A DNA stretch of 40,309 nt from Rhizosphaericola sp047606825 (GTDB lineage Bacteria > Bacteroidota > Bacteroidia > Chitinophagales > Chitinophagaceae), in assembly GCA_047606825.1 (NCBI GenBank), contig JASGDY010000121.1, positions 1-40,309 of the forward strand. The letters run 5' to 3'. Below, in pieces: positions 1-8,486 of the stretch (within the stretch, counting starts at the first letter, position 1; every line of letters starts with the position of its first letter). Below the pieces are notes generated by a model that was given only the letters and a program-made list of their open reading frames with translations, did no database searches and was not told the origin of the DNA. The position numbers were made by a program, and so were the translations under genes.

Positions 1-310
1 ATTAAATGCTTTTTACTTTTGCTTATTATTTTATGCGATAATGAAATTCAATATAGACCAATAATTTTTATTACTCCGCTCTTCAGGATTTGTAATCCTG
101 AAGCCGTATCGGCGGATTTGCAATCCGCAAATAGCAGTGCATTGCAAATGCAAGGATAATCGTTCGGGATTGCAAATCCCGAACAGCACAAATGGATTTT
201 TGGCCTAAAATATAAATCAAAATCGTATTACTCCTTGCGAAATATAAAAACAATATTGGGCTATTGTGGTTGCAATAGCCCAATATCAATATCATGCACA
301 AACAATACAA
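1..310. other. Intergenic region downstream of susD
   Basis: No credible gene is visible. The stretch is AT-rich and holds a run of four short palindromes (listed separately) between 81 and 184. The window edge cuts off whatever lies further downstream of susD on the minus strand, so it is unknown whether a SusE/SusF-type surface protein or an enzyme follows beyond position 1. Confidence 0.7.
81..184. repeat. Array of four REP-like palindromes
   Basis: Four hairpins follow one another: 81-103 (arms CTTCAGGATT/AATCCTGAAG, loop TGT), 112-128 (GCGGATT/AATCCGC, loop TGC), 139-151 (GCATT/AATGC, loop GCA) and 162-184 (GTTCGGGATT/AATCCCGAAC, loop GCA). All have a three-base loop and end the left arm in ATT. 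Three share a GGATT...AATCC core. The TGC and GCA loops mean units two and four face opposite ways. This is the layout of bacterial REP/BIME sequences; the matching mobiliser is not in the window. Confidence 0.75.
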
Positions 311-1981
311 TTAGAAACTTGCATATCCAGGGTTCTGCACCAGGTTGGCATTGGCAGAATGCTGCGCCTCCGGAATAGGATACAACCTGGTATAGGTGCC
401 AGCATCGGCAGTCTTGGCAGGAGACCGCGTACCGCCACGAGCCCCTGTATAGTAAACCGTACCGTCCGCTACGTCAAACCTAATCAAATCCTGACGCCGC
501 CAACCTTCCCATGAAAGCTCGCGTGCCCTTTCCGCCAATATATTGGCCGCCGTGACATCTGTTGCCGTCCAATCGTAAGACGAACTGCCGTAGGCCCTCT
601 CACGTATTTGGTTGACCAGTGCCAAGGCAGTACCAGTAGAACCTACCGACGCACCGCGGAAAGTAGCTTCGGCACGCATCAAGAGAATGTCCGCCAACCT
701 GTACACAACGACGTCGTTACTTTGGCTGGTACCGCCGCCGGTCCCAGCTTCGGGGAAATATTTAATGTTCCGCGCACCGACTACCTTGCCCGCAACTGTA
801 CTGTTGGAGAGTTCCGTAAAGTTAGGTTCGTAAGCCAATGCGGCACCATCGCTGCTGATGGCACCAGTAGAAGAGTAAACCAGTCTGGTTGACTGTGGAT
901 AGCTTTGCGTCTCGGTGTAACGCTGGCCCGTCAAGAACTGGCCAGTACGCTGGTCATTATAGGTTTTGTAAATCCTACCGTCCGAAGTTGTCGAATAAAC
1001 AGCGGTCGTGTCAAAATTGCCATACAGGAAGTCTCCATGCGTGCACCATCCGTTCCACATGCCACTGAGTAGGCCAAATGCAGACAAGTCGGAGTAATGG
1101 AGCGTCTGGTATTCTTTCTTGTTATTTGCGATGTATTTGCTGTCGAAAGGCACGACAAAGATGTTTTCCGTCGAGCCTTCATTGTCCACGGCGAAGTTGT
1201 CGAAGAAAACAGATTCCAGCGAATAATTGCCTGACAAAATAATAGAATCGCAGGCTGCGGCACATTTTGCCCATTGCGCCGTACCCGTATAAACCTCGGC
1301 ATTGAGATAAAGCTTTGCCAACACGGCATAGCCAGTCCACTTATTGGCTCTGCCGTAAGTAGAATCGTTTACACTGGACGAGACATCAGGAATGGCGTCT
1401 TCCAGCTCGGATTCGATAAAGTTGTAAATTTCGGTGGACGTACTGTTTGTAACCGTATTGGGATCCGTATTGTAATCCGAAACCAAGGGTACGTTTCCAA
1501 AGTAATCCAAAGCCTGCAAATAATAATAGGCACGCATTATCCTGATTTCGGCTATATATTCGTCAACATCAATGGTTGACGGTACATCGGTAAGGTTTTC
1601 CACTACGTTCAGCACATAGTTGCACCGCCCTATACCTGTGAAGATATTGCTCCATACCGTATTAATAAATCCATCACTGACAGTCCACGTATGCAGGTAG
1701 ATGCGCTGGTGGTTGCCGTTGTCATACCAGTCGTTGCCTCTGGTCGGGACAATCATTTCATCGGTGGAGACCTCGCTTAGTTCCACATTTTCATATATTA
1801 CGAGATTCTGCATCTGGGTATAGATGGGTGCCACACCAGCGATAAACTGAGTCTCTGTTTGCCAATAATTATCGCTTTCCACGCCACTATAAACGGGAGT
1901 ATTCAACTTGGTGCAGGACTGGAAACACAATGCACCAACGCATCCTGCAACAACAGCTTTTTTAATATTATGGAATTTCAT
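311..1981 (-). CDS. susD: SusD/RagB-family outer-membrane lipoprotein
   Basis: Predicted surface glycan-binding lipoprotein that caps a SusC channel and helps import oligosaccharides or other nutrients. The 556-residue protein starts at ATG 1981: MKFHNIKK, a hydrophobic segment and a lipobox-like FQSC with the lipidated cysteine near residue 23. The open frame extends further upstream to 2170, but that part overlaps susC and lacks a signal peptide. SusD hallmarks seen are an N-terminal NYWQTE segment, the repeat-rich helical middle, a YRLADILLMRAEA helix, an ERARELSWEGWRRQDLIRF segment and a C-terminal YPIPEAQ. It lies 37 bases after susC and is surely cotranscribed. Substrate cannot be deduced, because no glycosidase or regulator accompanies the pair here. 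Confidence 0.95.
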   Translation of the reverse strand: MKFHNIKKAVVAGCVGALCFQSCTKLNTPVYSGVESDNYWQTETQFIAGVAPIYTQMQNLVIYENVELSEVSTDEMIVPTRGNDWYDNGNHQRIYLHTWTVSDGFINTVWSNIFTGIGRCNYVLNVVENLTDVPSTIDVDEYIAEIRIMRAYYYLQALDYFGNVPLVSDYNTDPNTVTNSTSTEIYNFIESELEDAIPDVSSSVNDSTYGRANKWTGYAVLAKLYLNAEVYTGTAQWAKCAAACDSIILSGNYSLESVFFDNFAVDNEGSTENIFVVPFDSKYIANNKKEYQTLHYSDLSAFGLLSGMWNGWCTHGDFLYGNFDTTAVYSTTSDGRIYKTYNDQRTGQFLTGQRYTETQSYPQSTRLVYSSTGAISSDGAALAYEPNFTELSNSTVAGKVVGARNIKYFPEAGTGGGTSQSNDVVVYRLADILLMRAEATFRGASVGSTGTALALVNQIRERAYGSSSYDWTATDVTAANILAERARELSWEGWRRQDLIRFDVADGTVYYTGARGGTRSPAKTADAGTYTRLYPIPEAQHSANANLVQNPGYASF

Positions 1982-2018
1982 TATCGTAATTTTTTGGGTT
2001 CTAAAAGTTATAGCTCTT

Positions 2019-4997
2019 CTATTTGAATGATACGTTGACGCCGAACGAGAATGACCTCGACTTGTAATAGGCATTGTCACTCGTGTTGCTTGTGTACACC
2101 TGGTCGATGTAGGCATTGCTGCCCGAAATCTGCACTTCCGGGTCCAATCCTTTGTATTTTGTGATGACAAACAGGTTGTTGCCCGTAAAGAACACTCTCA
2201 GATTGTCGATTTTGTCCGAAACGCTTCTGAACGAATAGCTTAGCGTAGCATTGTCCAACCGTAGGAAAGAGGCATTTTCCAACCATTTGTCAGAGAGGAT
2301 TTTGTCGTCCTTGTCACCGCTGTTCAGTCCACGCCGGGTCATGTTGCCGTTGCTCAATCCCCCGATATTGTCTATTGTCATTCTTACGCCGTCGTACACT
2401 TTTTGTCCGGAAACACCGCGCAGGAAGAAGTTCAGGTCCCAGTTTTTGTAGGAAAACGAGTTGTTGATGCCATAGTTGAACTTTGGAGCCGGGTCTATGT
2501 AACGTTTCATGTCATTGTTCAGACCAGAACTTCCGACCGTGCCACCCGCGCCGTCGTCAAACAGTTCCTTGCCGTCATCGTCCAGACCTACATAGTGTGG
2601 CAGGTAAAAGACATACGGCGAATAGCCTACTTTCAGATAGGTAAGATAGGCACTGGACAATCCGCGGCCGCTGGCAGAACCGGCGATAATCTCATCGGTG
2701 TTGAGCTCGTATCCGCCATACGTCCCAGACAGGCTCTGTACCCTGGTCTTGACGAAGCTTATCTGTCCGCCGATGTTCCATTTGAAGTCGCTGTTGCGGA
2801 CAATCGCGCCGTTCAACTGTATTTCAAGGCCTTTGTTGGTAAGGTCTCCCACATTAGCCCAGATATTGCTTACAAAGAAGGGCGGCGTAGGCACCGTATA
2901 ATTGTAAATCAAATCCTTTGTCTTGTCGTTGAACAGATTGATGCCACCTGTCAACCGGTTGTTGAACATGGCAAAATCTACCTGAAAGTTCAAACCCTGT
3001 CTCGTTTCCCAGCGCAGGTCGAGATTGGGATTCTGGGAAGCTGTATAAGAGGTAGGATAGGTATAGGAAGCCGTGGACGGGCTGTAGAAAACCCCGCTCG
3101 CACCGTACAGCGACAAGGTCTGGTAGGGAGAAAGCCCGTCCGCGTTGCCGGTACGTCCAAAACCGACACCGATTTTCAAATCATCCAACCAGTTGATATT
3201 GGACATGAACTTTTCGCTCTTGATGCGCCATGCCGCGGACACGGAAGGGAAATAACCCCATTGATGGTCCGTACCAAACTTGTCGGAACCATCACGGCGC
3301 AGACTTGCCGTCAGGTAATAGCGACCGTCGTAGTTATACATGACCCTACCCAGGAATGATATCAGCATGTAACCGTTCTTGGTGGAACTTATCGTGTTCT
3401 TTTCGGGGTTGCCCGCGCCGAGGTTGTTTTCCTCATATCCTTCATAGCTGTAGTTCTGTCCCGACGCGGAATAGTTGTCGTAGATAAATTTGTTGTATTC
3501 ATATACCGCCGTGGCATTGATATTATGTTTGCCAAAGTCTTTCACATAAAAGGCATGCAGCTCTCCTCTTTTGGAATTATTGTTTTCCGTGTACTTGGTA
3601 GCATTGTTGATGTTGCCATAGCCAGGCATTACGGGTTGGAAATAATTGCTATCCCGATTGTAAAAAGACATGGCACCGGCAGCTCCAAGTTTGAGGCCTT
3701 TTACCAATTCATAATCTACCCCACCGCTCAGCAAGGTCGTCTGTTCCGTGCCATTGTTGGTCTGCATCTTCTGCTTGGGCACAGGGTTATACACGTCAAA
3801 ACTGTTGTAAAATCCATAGTAACCGCCGGAAGAATCGTAGATAGGCGCGACAGGGGGCATCTGCAAAGCATAGTAGAATATCTGCGGGTCGGTGTACTTC
3901 CTGTTAGTCCTGTTGCTGTTGACACCGAGTGTTATGACCAGTTTTCCGTCCAACGCTTTCTGTGTTGCATTGAAGTTGATACCATACATCTCCTTGCCGC
4001 TGTTGATGACGATACCTTGCTGGTTGATATAGTTGAACGACCCGTGGTAAGTGAAAGTGGGCGTTCCTCCGGATATCCCAACATTGTGGTTGGTCGATAC
4101 GCCCGTCCTCGTTATGGCAGCCATCCAATCGGTATTGCCGTTGGACAATGTGAAATCATAGGGCGAAGCCGCCGCATTACTGGTCGTACCACCTGCCGCC
4201 GTGAACTCGCTGGCATTGAGCAGGTCATATTTTTTGGCAATCCTGTCAAAGCCCACAGAACCCGAATAGTCCACTTGCGACTTCCCTGACGCACCGCGCT
4301 TGGTGCCTATGATGATGACCCCGTTGGCGCCACGCGCACCGTAGATGGCTGTTGCGGATGCATCTTTCAACACGTCATAGCTGACGATATCGCCGGGTGC
4401 GATGGTATTAATCATATTGGGGTCTGGCAGTTGTACACCGTCCACCACAATCAACGGAGCCTGGTTACCCGTGAGCGAGGTCTGTCCTCTCAGTCTGATA
4501 TTGACGGATTGGTTGGGGTCACCGCTCGGCTGGGTGATGACCAGACCGGCTACCTTACCCGCTACCTGCTGCATGGGAGTGGTCACAGCCCCGCCTTTGT
4601 TGAAATCCTTGGTTGACAGATTGGCAACCGAGCCTGTGACGTCTTTCTTTTTCGCCGTTCCGTACCCAACCACGACGACCTCGTCCAACGCAGCACTGGA
4701 CTTGAGTACAATGTCATAATTGCTCTCGGAAGTAATCTGCACCGTCTGCTTGACATAACCAATCCTGCTCACATCAAAAGATGTCGCAGTGCTGGGAACA
4801 TCCAACGAGAACGTTCCCGAATCTGAGGTAGAAATCTGGACAGTGCTGCCCGCAATCTGCACCACCACATCCGACAACGGACTTCCTTTTTCATCTTTAA
4901 CTGTCCCTTTAATCGTTTTGGTCTGAGCATGCACAACCGAAATCATAGACAAACACATGCATGCAACCGCTGTTATCAGCTTTTTCAAATTTTCCAT
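2019..4997 (-). CDS. susC: SusC/RagA-family TonB-linked outer-membrane transporter
   Basis: TonB-dependent beta-barrel that moves nutrients captured by its SusD partner into the periplasm. At 992 residues it has the usual SusC length. In order it shows a signal peptide (about residues 1-24, cut after VHA), a carboxypeptidase-regulatory-like beta-sandwich (GTVKDEKGSPLSDVVV), the TonB-box region DEVVVVGYGT, a plug domain with the SusC signatures IRLRG and LKDASATAIYGARGANGV, then a long barrel ending in a terminal aromatic (FGVNVSFK). It is first in the susCD unit. A TAnnTTTG box lies 42 bases upstream of the start. No anti-sigma factor or SusR-like regulator is adjacent. Confidence 0.97.
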   Translation of the reverse strand: MENLKKLITAVACMCLSMISVVHAQTKTIKGTVKDEKGSPLSDVVVQIAGSTVQISTSDSGTFSLDVPSTATSFDVSRIGYVKQTVQITSESNYDIVLKSSAALDEVVVVGYGTAKKKDVTGSVANLSTKDFNKGGAVTTPMQQVAGKVAGLVITQPSGDPNQSVNIRLRGQTSLTGNQAPLIVVDGVQLPDPNMINTIAPGDIVSYDVLKDASATAIYGARGANGVIIIGTKRGASGKSQVDYSGSVGFDRIAKKYDLLNASEFTAAGGTTSNAAASPYDFTLSNGNTDWMAAITRTGVSTNHNVGISGGTPTFTYHGSFNYINQQGIVINSGKEMYGINFNATQKALDGKLVITLGVNSNRTNRKYTDPQIFYYALQMPPVAPIYDSSGGYYGFYNSFDVYNPVPKQKMQTNNGTEQTTLLSGGVDYELVKGLKLGAAGAMSFYNRDSNYFQPVMPGYGNINNATKYTENNNSKRGELHAFYVKDFGKHNINATAVYEYNKFIYDNYSASGQNYSYEGYEENNLGAGNPEKNTISSTKNGYMLISFLGRVMYNYDGRYYLTASLRRDGSDKFGTDHQWGYFPSVSAAWRIKSEKFMSNINWLDDLKIGVGFGRTGNADGLSPYQTLSLYGASGVFYSPSTASYTYPTSYTASQNPNLDLRWETRQGLNFQVDFAMFNNRLTGGINLFNDKTKDLIYNYTVPTPPFFVSNIWANVGDLTNKGLEIQLNGAIVRNSDFKWNIGGQISFVKTRVQSLSGTYGGYELNTDEIIAGSASGRGLSSAYLTYLKVGYSPYVFYLPHYVGLDDDGKELFDDGAGGTVGSSGLNNDMKRYIDPAPKFNYGINNSFSYKNWDLNFFLRGVSGQKVYDGVRMTIDNIGGLSNGNMTRRGLNSGDKDDKILSDKWLENASFLRLDNATLSYSFRSVSDKIDNLRVFFTGNNLFVITKYKGLDPEVQISGSNAYIDQVYTSNTSDNAYYKSRSFSFGVNVSFK

Positions 4998-5038
4998 ACG
5001 ACAATTTTTTTTATACGAACAAACAATAGTTAATGCGG

Positions 5039-5046
5039 CAAATGTA
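5039..5046 (-). promoter_or_regulatory. Putative -7 box for susC
   Basis: The minus strand reads TACATTTG, a full match to the Bacteroidota primary-sigma consensus TAnnTTTG, followed by GCCGC. It would give a leader of roughly 35 bases before susC. No convincing -33 TTTG is seen at standard spacing. Confidence 0.6.
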
Positions 5047-5180
5047 GGGCAATCAATTATATTATCCTTAACAAAATATTTGTATTTTTATTTTTTTAAA
5101 GAGAAAGCAACGATTGCACCATATTGTTTGACAATCGCTAGGCAAAAAGAGCTATCGTTAAAAAAAATCTAAATAAACAA

Positions 5181-5214
5181 AGCCGTTTTTCGGGAACGTT
5201 TCCGAAAAACGGCT
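5181..5214 (-). terminator. Rho-independent terminator after gldH
   Basis: A perfect 13-base stem (AGCCGTTTTTCGG / CCGAAAAACGGCT) closes an eight-base loop. On the minus strand it is followed by TTGTTTATTTAG and a run of Ts, so it should end transcription coming from gldH before susC. Confidence 0.75.
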
Positions 5215-5266
5215 CATGAATATATGCGGCAATAAATAAATTGAGCGTGTAGGTAACGATGAAACG

Positions 5267-5330
5267 CCTTACTGCTGGCGCACGCGTGTGCTTCTGTATG
5301 TCAAAGCACACGCGTGCGCCAGCAGTAAGG
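5267..5330. repeat. Perfect 27-bp inverted repeat
   Basis: Left arm 5267-5293 and right arm 5304-5330 are exact reverse complements (27 of 27) around the ten-base loop CTGTATGTCA. The arms carry an internal near-palindrome, GCACGCGTGTGC, and are GC-rich against an AT-rich background. Size and position, just past the gldH stop, suggest a REP-type or miniature mobile hairpin rather than a terminator, since no T-tract follows directly on either strand. Confidence 0.85.
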
Positions 5331-5375
5331 TGAAAGCTTTTTGTTTTTGAGTTTTTACTTCTGCCTTAAAGTATA

Positions 5376-5846
5376 TCACTCCACTTTCGCGACCCTCACG
5401 CCCAGGTTCATCACTTGATCCAAAGGGTCTTCGCGCATGATGGTCTGCAACATAAAAACATATTTGCCGGCCTTGAGCTTGACAGGGTTGCGGTTGACGA
5501 GGATGCGGTGTTCTACAATATCGTCCATCTGGGAACCGAGCCATTTGCTGTTGTCGCCCAGTCTAAGGTTAAGCCGCTGCGTCTCCGCGATGGACGCGGG
5601 AGCGATGGACGTAAAGTTAATCCATATATTATTGTAATGGTAAGCGTCGGTATGGCGGACAAGGATATAGATGTTGTAAGCATTTGCCGTGTCGGTTATC
5701 TCAAAAGTAAAATTGGGCCGAAAGCTGGACGACCAGGCATGGTACGGCACGACGACGTTTTTTTCGTAATAGCCGACCTTGTATCTGCAGGAAAAAAGAA
5801 AACTGCAACAAAGCAACGATACGATATTTACAAACTTTTTTGGCAT
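5376..5846 (-). CDS. gldH: Gliding motility lipoprotein GldH
   Basis: Lipoprotein of the Bacteroidota gliding apparatus, needed for gliding in Flavobacterium and found also in non-gliding relatives. The 156-residue protein has a lipoprotein signal peptide with LFSC, cysteine at residue 20. The family segment follows: YEKNVVVPYHAW, then FTFEITDTANAYNIYILVRH, NNIWINF and a C-terminal WLGSQMDDIVEHR block. That order and the length match GldH. It stands alone between the yicC side and susC, with a terminator downstream. The ATG at 5846 gives the complete signal peptide. Confidence 0.9.
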   Translation of the reverse strand: MPKKFVNIVSLLCCSFLFSCRYKVGYYEKNVVVPYHAWSSSFRPNFTFEITDTANAYNIYILVRHTDAYHYNNIWINFTSIAPASIAETQRLNLRLGDNSKWLGSQMDDIVEHRILVNRNPVKLKAGKYVFMLQTIMREDPLDQVMNLGVRVAKVE

Positions 5847-5862
5847 AAAATAATGGATTTAA

Positions 5863-5959
5863 ACCTCACCCCCGTCCCCTCTCCTAAAAGAGAGAGGTGT
5901 AGCGACACCTAAAACTTCGCGTCTCCCCCCTCACTTGGAAGAGGGGCTGGGGGTGAGGT
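5863..5959. repeat. C-rich inverted repeat element (about 97 bp)
   Basis: The outer arms ACCTCACCCCC (5863-5873) and GGGGGTGAGGT (5949-5959) are exact reverse complements. Inside, CCCCTCTCC and GAGGGGCTGG continue the pairing imperfectly. The whole element fills the gap between yicC and gldH. From memory, similar CCTCACCCCC...CCCCTCTCC palindromes are frequent intergenic repeats in Bacteroidota genomes. Confidence 0.7.
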
Positions 5960-6029
5960 CTAACAATGCAATTTCATTCTATTTTATCCTGCGTACAGTA
6001 TATTTCATATACTTTGCGGAATCTGACAA

Positions 6030-6914
6030 CTATAAAATATTCAACACCTGTTCCTTGGCTTTTTCCAGTTCGTCCTTCATCAGCACCACGCATTTCTGAA
6101 TCTCGGAATTGTATGCTTTGGAGCCTGTCGTATTGATTTCGCGACCCATCTCCTGCAAAATAAACGAAAGTTTTTTGCCTTTGCTGCTACCTTGTTCGTC
6201 GAGGATGGCGCGGAAATAATCACAGTGGTTTTTCAGCCGTACCTGCTCTTCGTGGATGTCTATTTTTTCGATATAGTACACGAGTTCCTGTTCCAAGCGG
6301 CTGTTGTCATACTGTTCTTTACCTATGTGTTCGTTGAGGAGCTTGGTAAGGTTTTCCTTGATTTTGACGCGGCGTGGTTCTTCGTGCGCCGCGATTTGGG
6401 GCTGTAGGTTTTCGATTTTTTCGACACGGGCGAGCAGGTCTCTTTCGAGGACGGCACCTTCGTTTTTGCGGTGGTCGTTGATGGCCTCGACGCAGGACTT
6501 AAGCAAAGTGGCGACCTCTGCAAACACTTCTTCGGAAACCACCTCGGCCGTATTGCCCACGACGTCCGGCAAGCGCAGTATCACGGAAAGGATATTTTCG
6601 TCGCTGGTGCCTAGTTCGTCGGACAGTTCGTGTATCGTGCGGTAATAATTCTTTACCAATTCTTTGTTGATGGATACGGAGGAGGAGGTATTGGAACTAC
6701 CATCGATGTAAATGATGCATTCCACGGTTCCCCGGCTCAGCCCTTCGTTCAGTATGTTGCGTATGTCAAATTCAAAAGGCTTGAGCATAGACGGCATATT
6801 GAGCCTCAGGTCAAATTGTTTGCTGTTGAGCGAACGCAACTCGATGATATAGTTTTTATTGTTGATAAGTCTTTCAGCACGGCCATAGCCGGTCATGGAA
6901 TAAAGCATTGACAA
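6030..6914 (-). CDS. yicC: YicC/YloC-family endoribonuclease
   Basis: Member of the YicC/YloC family, reported as endoribonucleases acting in RNA turnover. The 294-residue protein opens with the family hallmark MTGYGRAE (about residues 7-14), followed by ELRSLNSKQFDLRLNMP, the typical N-terminal domain. It ends with the conserved DUF1732 block: EEQVRLKNHCDYF, GKKLSFILQEMGREINTTGSKA and a final EKAKEQVLNIL. Length agrees with the family. The start could be Met-1 (6914) or Met-3 (6908). The partner gmk, next to yicC in many bacteria, is absent here. A TAATTTTG box lies just upstream. Confidence 0.93.
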   Translation of the reverse strand: MSMLYSMTGYGRAERLINNKNYIIELRSLNSKQFDLRLNMPSMLKPFEFDIRNILNEGLSRGTVECIIYIDGSSNTSSSVSINKELVKNYYRTIHELSDELGTSDENILSVILRLPDVVGNTAEVVSEEVFAEVATLLKSCVEAINDHRKNEGAVLERDLLARVEKIENLQPQIAAHEEPRRVKIKENLTKLLNEHIGKEQYDNSRLEQELVYYIEKIDIHEEQVRLKNHCDYFRAILDEQGSSKGKKLSFILQEMGREINTTGSKAYNSEIQKCVVLMKDELEKAKEQVLNIL

Positions 6915-6927
6915 TGTATATTTTCGG

Positions 6928-6935
6928 CAAAATTA
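6928..6935 (-). promoter_or_regulatory. Putative -7 box for yicC
   Basis: The minus strand reads TAATTTTG, matching TAnnTTTG, 13 bases before the first ATG of yicC. The leader would therefore be only a few bases long. Confidence 0.55.
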
Positions 6936-7280
6936 CCTAAAAATGCGCTTCAAGGGTTGGAATTTATTATCATGGATGGAGGCAATGTGAATAAACACGA
7001 CTTAACATATCACCGTGAGAACGCTCAATGGCAATGATATTGCAACCCTTGGTGCGGATTAAAAAATGGGCGATACGTGGAAATTATCCGCGACAGCCAG
7101 GACAATCGCTTTTAAATTATTGCTGTGTTCGTTACTTGGCTTACGGAAATAAGAGGAGTCTATGGTGACTGGTGTAATGTTTATTGCAATGATGTATTGT
7201 ATTATTATTGTTGCTATGCCTTAGGCATTAAACGTTCGGGATTTTTTACTTTTACCTTTTTATTTTTGGGTTTTGACTTT
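6936..7280. other. Intergenic region between argF' and yicC
   Basis: I see no gene longer than about 20 codons with family resemblance on either strand. Near its left end is the yicC promoter. Near its right end are a 13-base palindrome (ATGCCTTAGGCAT) around 7215 and a pyrimidine-rich TTTTTTACTTTTACC tract at 7244-7275 that recurs elsewhere in the window. Confidence 0.6.
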
Positions 7281-8330
7281 CTATAACAATTCGCTCAACA
7301 CGGCTTGTGCCGCCCAAACTCTGTTGCCGGCTTCGCGTGTAATAATGCTGTGTGCAGAATCCAATACTTCATCCGTCAGTTCCACGCCACGGCGCACAGG
7401 AAGGCAGTGCATGACTTTAGCATTGTTGGTCGCTTTCAACTTTTCCAAAGTCAACAACCAATCAGATGCTTCGGGAGCGTCGTATGTCTTGCCATAAGCA
7501 CCGTTCCAATCATAGGAACTCCAGTTCTTGACATAGACGAAATCCGCATCCAGCAAGGCTTCTTCTTGGTTATGGGTTATCGTCGCACCTTTTGTAAATG
7601 CAGCGTCAAGCTCCATTCCTTCCGGATGCGCAACGACAAAATCCGCTTTTCCCCAAGCCGTAATCCATTCGCAGAAACTATTGGAAACCGCCTGCGGACA
7701 AGGCTTGATATGGGGTGCCCAGGTGTGGACTATTTTTAAACGTTTGCCACTGTCAATGGGATTATCTTTTAATGTTTCTTTTATAGTGATGACATCTGTA
7801 AGGCTTTGCAAAGGATGCCTCGTCGCACTTTCCAAACTGACAACAGGCACGCCGCAATGTTTGATAAATTCGCTGATGTATAACTCACTATAATCTTCCT
7901 GCCTATCTTGCAGGGAAGGAAAAGTACGAATGCCCAATATATCAAAATAACTTCCCAATACAGGAGCTGCCTCTTTGATATGCTCCGCCTTGTTGCCGTT
8001 CATCACGACACCATCCGAAAATTCCAACTGCCAACCTTCCTTGTCAATATTAAATACGATTACATCCATGCCGAGATTCTTAGCAGCGACCTGCGTACTC
8101 ATCCTCGTGCGCATACTTGGATTGAGAAACAACAAACCCAAACGAATATGCTTGCCAATCGCTTCGTCTTTGAATCGGTTCAACTTATACTGCAACCCCT
8201 TTTCCGCCAACGCATCAATATCAACGACGTCATCCGCTTTGGTAAATAGTTTCGTCTGGCGGTTGCCGACTTGTGTGTATTTTAAAAATTCACCGACGAT
8301 AGGCTGCACGGGGAAAATATTGTTAGACAT
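7281..8330 (-). CDS. argF': N-acylornithine carbamoyltransferase (acetyl- or succinyl-)
   Basis: Transfers carbamoyl from carbamoyl phosphate to N-acetyl- or N-succinylornithine, the step that replaces ordinary ornithine transcarbamylase in many Bacteroidota and Xanthomonas. The 349-residue protein has the carbamoyl-phosphate motif SMRTR (residues 72-76), ATRHPLQSLTD, TWAPHIKPCPQAVSNSF and HCLPVRR near residue 308. The NGNKAEH segment (111-117) corresponds, from memory, to the loop that tells succinyl (Pro) from acetyl (Glu) substrates. Here the key position appears to be Ala-115, so the substrate is uncertain. Last gene of the arginine cluster, after argD. The ATG at 8330 is preceded by a T-rich leader. 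Confidence 0.93.
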   Translation of the reverse strand: MSNNIFPVQPIVGEFLKYTQVGNRQTKLFTKADDVVDIDALAEKGLQYKLNRFKDEAIGKHIRLGLLFLNPSMRTRMSTQVAAKNLGMDVIVFNIDKEGWQLEFSDGVVMNGNKAEHIKEAAPVLGSYFDILGIRTFPSLQDRQEDYSELYISEFIKHCGVPVVSLESATRHPLQSLTDVITIKETLKDNPIDSGKRLKIVHTWAPHIKPCPQAVSNSFCEWITAWGKADFVVAHPEGMELDAAFTKGATITHNQEEALLDADFVYVKNWSSYDWNGAYGKTYDAPEASDWLLTLEKLKATNNAKVMHCLPVRRGVELTDEVLDSAHSIITREAGNRVWAAQAVLSELL

Positions 8331-8486
8331 TTTTAACGTAAAAATTAAAAAGTAAAATTATCGCCGTTGTTGATGTTATCGCCAACAGCTTAATCTAATC
8401 AGGACAACTATAAACAAATCAATAAATCCGAGATTTCTATCAAGCTCTTGCTTTAGGCGGCGTGCATTAGGCCTTAAGCTTTTTAC

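Larger units (their letters stand above)
4998..5375. other. Spacer between gldH and susC
   Basis: No gene is supported. The spacer holds the susC promoter, a terminator-type hairpin (5181-5214) and a very long perfect inverted repeat (5267-5330), each listed separately. Short open frames here are shadows of the palindromes. Confidence 0.7.

Noticed and set aside
81..184. CRISPR array
   Set aside because: Units are palindromes of unequal size and sequence without constant repeats or spacers, and no cas genes are present.
1982..2170. 63-codon N-terminal extension of SusD
   Set aside because: It overlaps the susC end, has no signal peptide and would bury the lipobox; the ATG at 1981 gives a proper lipoprotein.
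2403..4289. Long plus-strand frames (318 and 254 codons) opposite susC
   Set aside because: They lie fully inside susC, show no family resemblance and have a composition dictated by the opposite strand.
6936..7280. Decayed gene between argF' and yicC
   Set aside because: No frame on either strand gave a stretch with recognisable protein character beyond about 20 codons.
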